Positions 58,371 through 64,000 of a DNA stretch of 64,000 nucleotides are shown piece after piece. Location of the stretch: positions 193,468 through 257,467 of the forward strand of contig CATOTD010000002.1 of NCBI GenBank assembly GCA_951812995.1, in the 5' to 3' direction. This DNA is from an uncultured Gammaproteobacteria bacterium (GTDB lineage: Bacteria > Pseudomonadota > Gammaproteobacteria > Eutrophobiales > Eutrophobiaceae). The notes below the pieces were generated by a model. It was given only the letters and a program-made list of their open reading frames with translations. It had not been told where the DNA came from and searched no databases. Within the stretch, counting starts at the first letter, position 1. The number at the start of each line of letters is the position of its first letter. A program made the position numbers and the translations under genes.

Positions 58371-60164
58371 TCATATTTTAAGTTTCTTTTCAGCTTCAAG
58401 TAATAATCGCCATTCTTTTTTCTTTTCTTCTGTTAATTCTTTTATCGTACCTATCTTTCCGAATTCACGGAGTTTTGCGTGAATTGTAATCGCCCTTAGT
58501 TTTTTTAACGTGTAAAGAAAACTATCGCGAATGGCCGCGTCAGAAAATTCAACTTCACCATACAACGATTCTGACGGCACGAGTTCAACTAATCTTTTTC
58601 TGATTTTCTCCTTGTCGCGATAATATTCAGTTATCCCTGCTATCGTCGTGTTTGGATTGCTTTGGATATATTTTACTATGTCAATTAGAAACTCAATGCC
58701 CGCCACTTCTATTTCTGACAGCTTCTCATTTAGTGAATCATCAAGGGCAAGGGCTGGTTTTCTAAGTATTAATCTTATTGATTCAGTTAATATGCTGTGT
58801 TGCTTATGATTTTTTTGGTTGACATGCTCACTTTTTCGTAGTGGTTTATTTGCAGACTCTATTTTTTTATGCGCATCCAATTGCGACATTAATTCATCAA
58901 CAGGTATGTTGGTAATGCCACTCAATTTTCCAAGTAAGATTGCTGTCAAGGCCGGTGCTGATAAAATTTTACTAATAAATGACAACGTTTTTGTTGCCAT
59001 TGAGGCCTGGCCTTCAGGCGAACTTAAGTCAATGCCATGGCTGACAGAATTAAACAGGAATTCTGATAATGGTGTCTGTAGCGCTGGATCAAGAAAAGCG
59101 TCCTTGCCCTTATCGCGCACAAAGGTATCTGGGTCCTCCCCTTCAGGCAAGCACATAAAATAGACTTGTTTATCATCTCTTAATAAGGGTAATGCGTTTT
59201 CCAGCCCGCGCCAGGCCGCTTTTTCCCCCGCCACATCGCCATCGAAGCAAAACACGATCTTGTTGGTTAGTCGAAACATTTTTTCGATATGCGCAGTTGT
59301 CGCAGCAGTACCTAAACTGGCAACGGCATTTCTTATGCCAAATTGAGCCAGCGCAATGACATCCATATAGCCTTCAACAACAAATAGACTCTCAATATTC
59401 CTGAGTGCTTTTCTCGCCTGAAATAAACCATACAGTTCGCGGCCTTTATGAAAAAGGGGCGTTTCGGGTGAATTGAGATATTTTGGTTCGTCATCGCCCA
59501 GTACTCGGCCGCCAAGTCCAATAGCACGGCCACGTTGATCACGGATGGGAAATGTTAAACGATTCCTAAACCGGTCATAATAGCCGCCCCGATCATTTTC
59601 AATAACGGTGCCAATGGTAAGTAATTGTTTTGTTGAATTATCAACCTTGCCCAATGCAGACATTAAATTATCCCAGCCAGGCGGCGCAAAGCCGATTTCA
59701 AATTCAGCGGCAATCTGGCCGCTGATACCGCGTTTTTTCAAATAGTTGATGGCATTATCTGCTTGAGGATGCTTTTTCAACTGTCTGGCATAAAACGCAA
59801 CGGTCATTTCCATGAGTTCATATAACTTGGTAAATTGCTTGTTGGGTTGTGAGGTTTGAACAGCTTCGTGGGGAATATCCATACCAGCACGAGCGGCCAG
59901 GTCTTCGATCGCGGCAACGAAATCCAGACGCAGGTATTCCATCAGAAAGCTGATAGCATTCCCGCCCATGCCACAGCCAAAACAATGGTAGAACTGATCT
60001 TGTTGGTTTACGGTAAAAGAAGGTGTTTTTTCGTCATGAAACGGACAGCGGGCATGATGATTACGTCCAACCTTCTTAAGTGGCACATAGGCATCAATAA
60101 TATCAACGATATCGGTTCGTGCGAGTAGTTCATCGATAAACTGTTGAGGAATTTTGCCAGCCAT
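58371..60164 (-). CDS. dnaG: DNA primase
   Basis: A 597-aa primase. Zinc-binding Cys40, His43, Cys61 and Cys64. The Toprim domain has Glu264 in VVEGYMDVIAL and the Asp308/Asp310 pair in FCFDGDVAGE. The C-terminal helicase-binding domain is present at the end but is weakly conserved. The 156 bp to rpoD and 57 bp to yqeY fit an operon. Confidence 0.96.
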   Translation of the reverse strand: MAGKIPQQFIDELLARTDIVDIIDAYVPLKKVGRNHHARCPFHDEKTPSFTVNQQDQFYHCFGCGMGGNAISFLMEYLRLDFVAAIEDLAARAGMDIPHEAVQTSQPNKQFTKLYELMEMTVAFYARQLKKHPQADNAINYLKKRGISGQIAAEFEIGFAPPGWDNLMSALGKVDNSTKQLLTIGTVIENDRGGYYDRFRNRLTFPIRDQRGRAIGLGGRVLGDDEPKYLNSPETPLFHKGRELYGLFQARKALRNIESLFVVEGYMDVIALAQFGIRNAVASLGTAATTAHIEKMFRLTNKIVFCFDGDVAGEKAAWRGLENALPLLRDDKQVYFMCLPEGEDPDTFVRDKGKDAFLDPALQTPLSEFLFNSVSHGIDLSSPEGQASMATKTLSFISKILSAPALTAILLGKLSGITNIPVDELMSQLDAHKKIESANKPLRKSEHVNQKNHKQHSILTESIRLILRKPALALDDSLNEKLSEIEVAGIEFLIDIVKYIQSNPNTTIAGITEYYRDKEKIRKRLVELVPSESLYGEVEFSDAAIRDSFLYTLKKLRAITIHAKLREFGKIGTIKELTEEKKKEWRLLLEAEKKLKI

Positions 60165-60221
60165 AATTAAATATTAGTATAAGCAAGGCTAGTCGGCTCA
60201 GCGACGTTTAGTGGGCGTTTT

Positions 60222-60671
60222 TTAGCCGCTGAGTTGAGTTTTAATCAATCCGCTGACTTTGCTCATATCTGCACGACCTTGAAGTTTAGTTTTCAGCGAC
60301 CCTATTACTTTACCCATGTCTTTTACAGACGTTGCGCCCGTGTTTGAAATAGCGGCCGCAATCAAGTGACTTATTTCCTCATCGGATAATTTGGCAGGCA
60401 GGTATTCCTCAATAATATTGAGCTCAAACTGTTCTATCTCAACGAGATCAGTACGATTGGCCCGTTGGAATTGGTTTATGGAATCGCGGTGTTGTCGGGC
60501 CATTTTGTCTAGGACGATGATGACTTGTTCATCATTAAGTTGCACTCGTTCATCGACTTCTTTTTGCTTAAGTGCGGCCTGAATAAGGCGCAAAGCACCA
60601 AGACGCGGCTTGTCTTTGCAACGCATGGCAGTCTTCACATCCTCGCTAATTTTTGACTTGATATCAGCCAT
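60222..60671 (-). CDS. yqeY: GatB/YqeY-domain protein
   Basis: A 149-aa helical protein of the YqeY family. The pattern LGALRLIQAALKQKEVDERV and the C-terminal segment MGKVIGSLKTKLQGRADMSK with V-S-x-L-I-K are typical. The molecular role is unclear; it is related to the tRNA-binding tail of GatB. Its location between rpsU and dnaG is common in gammaproteobacteria. Confidence 0.92.
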   Translation of the reverse strand: MADIKSKISEDVKTAMRCKDKPRLGALRLIQAALKQKEVDERVQLNDEQVIIVLDKMARQHRDSINQFQRANRTDLVEIEQFELNIIEEYLPAKLSDEEISHLIAAAISNTGATSVKDMGKVIGSLKTKLQGRADMSKVSGLIKTQLSG

Positions 60672-60700
60672 GGCCGATCTCTAATATAACCCGAAGTGCC

Positions 60701-60916
60701 TTAAAATGGGCGAATGCGATGGAGGGTGTTTCTGGAAGACTGTTTTTTTGAACGTTTTACTGCTGCTGCTACTTTACGCTTGCGTACTTGGGTCGGTTTT
60801 TCGTAAAATTCGCGACTGCGAACGTCAGCGAGGACACCTGCTTTTTCACAAACGCGCTTGAATCGGCGCATTGCTATATCAAATGGTTCATTGTCTCTTA
60901 ACTTGACTGAAGGCAT
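60701..60916 (-). CDS. rpsU: 30S ribosomal protein S21
   Basis: From the ATG at 60916 the product is 71 aa ([20 protein letters not shown]), exactly the family length and start. A TTG frame extension of seven codons upstream is rejected. Rich in Lys/Arg; binds 16S rRNA near the mRNA start-site region. First gene of the operon. Confidence 0.95.
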   Translation of the reverse strand: MPSVKLRDNEPFDIAMRRFKRVCEKAGVLADVRSREFYEKPTQVRKRKVAAAVKRSKKQSSRNTLHRIRPF

Positions 60917-60953
60917 AGTCTTAATTTCTTTGCTCAATAGGGAAAAGGCGGCT

Positions 60954-60981
60954 ATTTTAGTAAGAATGAATGAAATTGCAA
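60954..60981 (-). promoter_or_regulatory. Likely sigma70 promoter of rpsU-yqeY-dnaG-rpoD
   Basis: On the minus strand TTGCAA (60981-60976) is followed after 16 bp by TAAAAT (60959-60954), about 37 bp before the rpsU start. Both hexamers are close to consensus. The spacer to tsaD is 104 bp and divergent. Confidence 0.5.
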
Positions 60982-61020
60982 ACCAATAATCAAGAAATTA
61001 TGCAGGCACCCTTGAGATAA

Positions 61021-62025
61021 ATGCAGGTATTAGGTATAGAAACTTCATGTGACGAAACTGGCGTAGCGGTATTCGATTCTGCAATCGGGCTTGTGGCCCA
61101 TCACCTTTACAGCCAGGTTGCGTTACATGAGCAGTATGGGGGGGTGGTGCCGGAATTAGCTTCTCGAGATCATGTACAACGTCTGTTACCTCTGATTAAA
61201 AAGACCATCGCCGCGGCTAATACTGACCTTAAGTCACTGGACGCAATTGCCTATACAGCAGGCCCTGGCTTGATGGGCGCATTGTTAGTTGGCACAGCAC
61301 TAGGTCGGAGTTTGGCTTATGCTTTGTCGATACCGGCCATTGGCGTACACCACATGGAAGCGCATTTATTAGCACCCATGTTGGAAAAAGATATCCCAAC
61401 CTATCCATTTTTGGCGCTTTTAGTCTCTGGTGGCCATACGTTGCTTGTTCATGTAACAAGTCCTGGCAGGTACGCCTTGCTCGGCGAATCTGTTGACGAT
61501 GCGGCAGGAGAAGCGTTTGACAAGGTCGCGAAATTATTGGGTTTGTCCTATCCTGGAGGACCAGTCTTATCGGCCTTGGCTGAAAAAGGCAACAGCAAGC
61601 GCTTCCATTTTCCAAGGCCGATGACAGATCGTCCGGGGCTCAATTTTAGTTTTAGTGGTCTAAAAACCTTTGCTCGTAATACCGCAAATATTGAAGCCGA
61701 CGATGCGCAAACGCATGCCGATATCGCCCGCGCCTTTGTCGATGCCGTGGTAGATACCTTTATTATTAAATGTCGCCGTGCCCTGAAAGAGACCGGGTTG
61801 CAACAGCTCGTTGTCGCTGGCGGTGTTAGTGCCAATAAGCAGTTACGGGCAGGTTTAATGGGTTTGATGGATGAGGTAGCGGGCAAGGTTTATTTTCCGC
61901 GGCCTGAATTTTGTACTGACAATGGCGCGATGATCGCTTATGCGGGCTATCTGCGGATCAAGGCAAAGCAAAAGGAGACTCTCAATTTCCAAGCACGGCC
62001 AAGGTGGCCATTAGCAACACTGTAA
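61021..62025 (+). CDS. tsaD: tRNA N6-threonylcarbamoyladenosine synthase subunit TsaD
   Basis: A 334-aa ASKHA-fold enzyme that transfers threonylcarbamoyl to A37 of ANN-decoding tRNAs. The metal ligands His111 and His115 are in [26 protein letters not shown] at the start and [14 protein letters not shown] near the C-terminus are standard. It is divergent from rpsU, the classic tsaD-rpsU arrangement. Confidence 0.96.
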   Translation: MQVLGIETSCDETGVAVFDSAIGLVAHHLYSQVALHEQYGGVVPELASRDHVQRLLPLIKKTIAAANTDLKSLDAIAYTAGPGLMGALLVGTALGRSLAYALSIPAIGVHHMEAHLLAPMLEKDIPTYPFLALLVSGGHTLLVHVTSPGRYALLGESVDDAAGEAFDKVAKLLGLSYPGGPVLSALAEKGNSKRFHFPRPMTDRPGLNFSFSGLKTFARNTANIEADDAQTHADIARAFVDAVVDTFIIKCRRALKETGLQQLVVAGGVSANKQLRAGLMGLMDEVAGKVYFPRPEFCTDNGAMIAYAGYLRIKAKQKETLNFQARPRWPLATL

Positions 62026-62051
62026 TCTGGCGTTGACTTGCCGATCGGTGA

Positions 62052-62648
62052 TCATGCTGATCCAATCTTATCTTCTGTGCCGGCAATGAGTTTGCGAATA
62101 TTGGACTGGTGTCGCCAGATCAAGAGTATGACCATTAAGCTATGGCAAATAAAAACCCTGCTATCTTCCAGGATTAACCAGGAATACAACGGCGTAAGTA
62201 CTGCCGCGATGAGTGCTGCCAGTGATGAGTAACGAAATAGAAGCGCAAAGAATAACCAGGAAATAACAAAAGCCAGTCCGAATAAGTAATGCGTTGCGAA
62301 GAGAATACCGATCAAGGTAGCAACGCCCTTGCCCCCTTTGAAATTGAAAAAAATGGGCAACAGATGCCCAAGAAAGGCCGCCAATCCGCAAAGTGCGATG
62401 ATTAATTCAGTGCCGCCGAGGATCCTGGCCAGTAACACTGGAATCACGCCTTTTAATATATCGCCCGCCAGCACTAGAGCCGCCGCTTTTTTGCCGTGTA
62501 AGCGCATGACATTAGTCGTGCCTGGATTGCCTGAGCCTTCACTACGAGGATCGGCCCGGCCAAATAACCGACAGACAAGAATGGCCGATGAGATAGAACC
62601 TGTTAGATAAGCAAACAGTACAAGACTGGCCGAAGTGATATAAATCAT
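62052..62648 (-). CDS. plsY: Glycerol-3-phosphate acyltransferase PlsY
   Basis: A 198-aa inner-membrane enzyme with about five helices. It acylates glycerol-3-phosphate with acyl-phosphate at the first step of phospholipid synthesis. Loop motifs RSEGSGNPGTTNVMRLHG and FNFKGGKGVATLIG are the PlsY signatures. It is convergent with tsaD with 26 bp between stops. Confidence 0.95.
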   Translation of the reverse strand: MIYITSASLVLFAYLTGSISSAILVCRLFGRADPRSEGSGNPGTTNVMRLHGKKAAALVLAGDILKGVIPVLLARILGGTELIIALCGLAAFLGHLLPIFFNFKGGKGVATLIGILFATHYLFGLAFVISWLFFALLFRYSSLAALIAAVLTPLYSWLILEDSRVFICHSLMVILLIWRHQSNIRKLIAGTEDKIGSA

Positions 62649-62917
62649 TCGTATTTATTGTCGCAAATTGATCTGTGATTATAAGGTCAATTTTAACGAC
62701 TATGTATTGTTAATTCTTATCTCAACGCAAAGTGCAAAGTAGCAATATCCTTGCGTTTTATCGAATGCCTTGGACATCTATCTGCATTCGATGCCTATTG
62801 ATCGGGGCAGTATCAAGGTCATTGCTTGGTTTTGCGCAACATCACTGCTGGCAACGCTGACACTCAGCCTGTCTTGCGGCAGAAGTCAGCCCTGTCTCTC
62901 GGACACAATAACGGTCT

Positions 62918-63030
62918 GAGACCTTTGCACTAAAGCGATACTTGTCTAACCCGACTCAGCCCAGTGGCTGAACATTGCGCCATTGCCGGGATAAAAAATC
63001 TTCATAATGGGTGTTTTGTGCAAAGGTCTC
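62918..63030. repeat. Intact 113-bp MITE with 13-bp perfect inverted ends
   Basis: GAGACCTTTGCAC at 62918 and its exact complement GTGCAAAGGTCTC ending at 63030. The interior has CCCGACTCAGCCC-like repeats and a variable middle, with no coding potential. Related copies or pieces are at 23996, 32535, 34569 and 50874. The GAGACC terminus resembles IS5-family ends, so an IS5-type transposase may move it. The rest of the plsY-methyltransferase spacer (62649-62917) shows no gene. Confidence 0.75.
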
Positions 63031-63033
63031 GGC

Positions 63034-64000
63034 TTAAGGCTTTTCAAGCTCTATGATCAGAACATTTCCCCAGCGACCGGTACGATTTAATAATGCTTTT
63101 GCTAATGGGGTCAATAGTCTCAAGAATCGCCTTAAAAACACCTTGATTAGTGTTTTGATTAGTTTTTGCTCCTTACACTTATGCACAATTTTATTGGTCA
63201 GCGACTGAACAGAAAATCTGATTGATTTTTTCTCTTCGATCGCATTTTGCGTGCCCTTGTATTGAATAAATTGATTAATATCCATATCCCGTATACGGTA
63301 ACGCACCGCCACATCCTGCAAGACAATATCCATGCTCTTTTTAGAAAAGGCATATAAGTGACGTGGCGGATCCAGGCACCAGGTCCGATGTAGAATACAC
63401 TGGATAGCGTTTATCAACGCCTCGACAGCACCTGCTTGTTTTCTATATCGGTATGCGTTATGAAAATAAACCATCCATGTTGGGACAAAAAACAAATCCC
63501 AGGAAGCGGCTTGTGGTGTGATGACAATGGCGCGGCCGCCAGGTTTTAAGAGGCTTACAATATCGTCAATCGCCTGTCTGATATCTGGCAGGTGTTCGAT
63601 AACATTGTCTGAAATCAGGAGATCAAAATGATTGTTCGGCAAGGCCGCTTTGTCGGTGATCAACGTTGGCAAGGGCCTGTCTATTTGTTCCAATGCCTTG
63701 ATATTTTTCGGCTTTGCAAACGGTTCAAAACACGATGAATCGTACCCCATTGTAGCAAAGGCCGTAGCAGTAATCATATTGCCGCCCCCATAATCCAGTA
63801 CCTTGGCCGAACTGGGCAACGAATTGAGTATATGCGGGTAGTGATCTTGGTAAAAACGTCTCTGCCCATCAATCCATTTTTCCAAACAGGCTTTACCAAC
63901 AAGATCAATATCGCAAAAAGTAAATTCCTGTTCGTAGAAGTCATTGAGCAATTGTTCCGATGGGGATAGATCGCTGTATAACAAGGCACAGCGTGTACAC
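63034..64000 (-). CDS. SAM-dependent methyltransferase, 5' end outside window
   Basis: The frame is open to the window edge. Immediately before the TTG at 63984 the translation reads C-T-R-C-A-L-L-Y, a zinc-ribbon CxxC followed by LLYSDLSPSEQLL, as in methyltransferases with an N-terminal Cys-rich domain, so the true start lies beyond 64000. Motif I is KVLDYGGGNMITATAFA and motif IV-like NHFDLLISDNVIEHLPD follows; LKPGGRAIVITPQ is also typical. The substrate is unknown, possibly a surface sugar or lipid. Confidence 0.8.
   Translation of the reverse strand, partial: CTRCALLYSDLSPSEQLLNDFYEQEFTFCDIDLVGKACLEKWIDGQRRFYQDHYPHILNSLPSSAKVLDYGGGNMITATAFATMGYDSSCFEPFAKPKNIKALEQIDRPLPTLITDKAALPNNHFDLLISDNVIEHLPDIRQAIDDIVSLLKPGGRAIVITPQAASWDLFFVPTWMVYFHNAYRYRKQAGAVEALINAIQCILHRTWCLDPPRHLYAFSKKSMDIVLQDVAVRYRIRDMDINQFIQYKGTQNAIEEKKSIRFSVQSLTNKIVHKCKEQKLIKTLIKVFLRRFLRLLTPLAKALLNRTGRWGNVLIIELEKP

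Overview
The window looks like a chromosomal segment of an unnamed gammaproteobacterium. The housekeeping genes sit in gammaproteobacterial order: mreB-mreC-mreD-mrdA-rodA-mltB-rlpA-dacA, rpsU-yqeY-dnaG-rpoD with tsaD divergent from it and plsY nearby, and engB next to cytochrome c4 and dsbA. The host genes are moderately AT-rich. The middle of the window is crowded with insertion sequences and broken genes, as in a genome under weak selection (host-associated or recently bottlenecked). No species can be named from this sequence alone.

Layout. 1-2.4 kb: end of an ELM1-like gene and a YadG/YadH-type ABC exporter. 2.4-12 kb, minus strand: one long cell-shape and peptidoglycan cluster (queD, dat, dacA, rlpA, mltB, rodA, mrdA, mreD, mreC, mreB). 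12.2-15.5 kb, plus strand: gatCAB. 15.5-24.1 kb: a mosaic of IS elements around relics of a glycosyltransferase and a type II restriction-modification system. 24.2-26.5 kb: a beta-hydroxyacid dehydrogenase gene cut by an IS1595-type element. 26.7-31.1 kb: an intact Gld-type ABC cluster. 31.2-35 kb: more IS elements, the first ~150 codons of a type II-B cas9, a group of DnaA-box-like 9-mers and a small RNA gene. 35.3-37.9 kb: engB, cytochrome c4 and dsbA. 37.9-40.4 kb: an IS nested in another IS. 40.4-44.9 kb: surface-polysaccharide genes. 45.4-53.7 kb: a second IS mosaic holding an oxidoreductase. 53.8-64 kb: folK/folB, an IS1595 copy, a CAU tRNA, rpoD-dnaG-yqeY-rpsU, tsaD, plsY and a methyltransferase.

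The most interesting points are these. A Francisella-like (type II-B) Cas9 is truncated by an IS. A candidate sigmaE-controlled small RNA lies at the polA-engB position where Spot 42 and ErsA sit in other gammaproteobacteria. engB has no ATG, GTG or TTG at its expected start. A glycosyltransferase split between 16.35 kb and 40.41 kb is restored in frame by a single ~24 kb inversion. There is a small mobile-element family with internal G-rich repeats. Several IS families have copies that share the same apparently inactivating lesions.

IS labels used below (IS5-A, IS5-B, IS5-G, IS256-C, IS256-D, IS256-E, IS481-F, IS1595-H) are local names for this window. Family assignments rest on recognised protein patterns, not on a database search.
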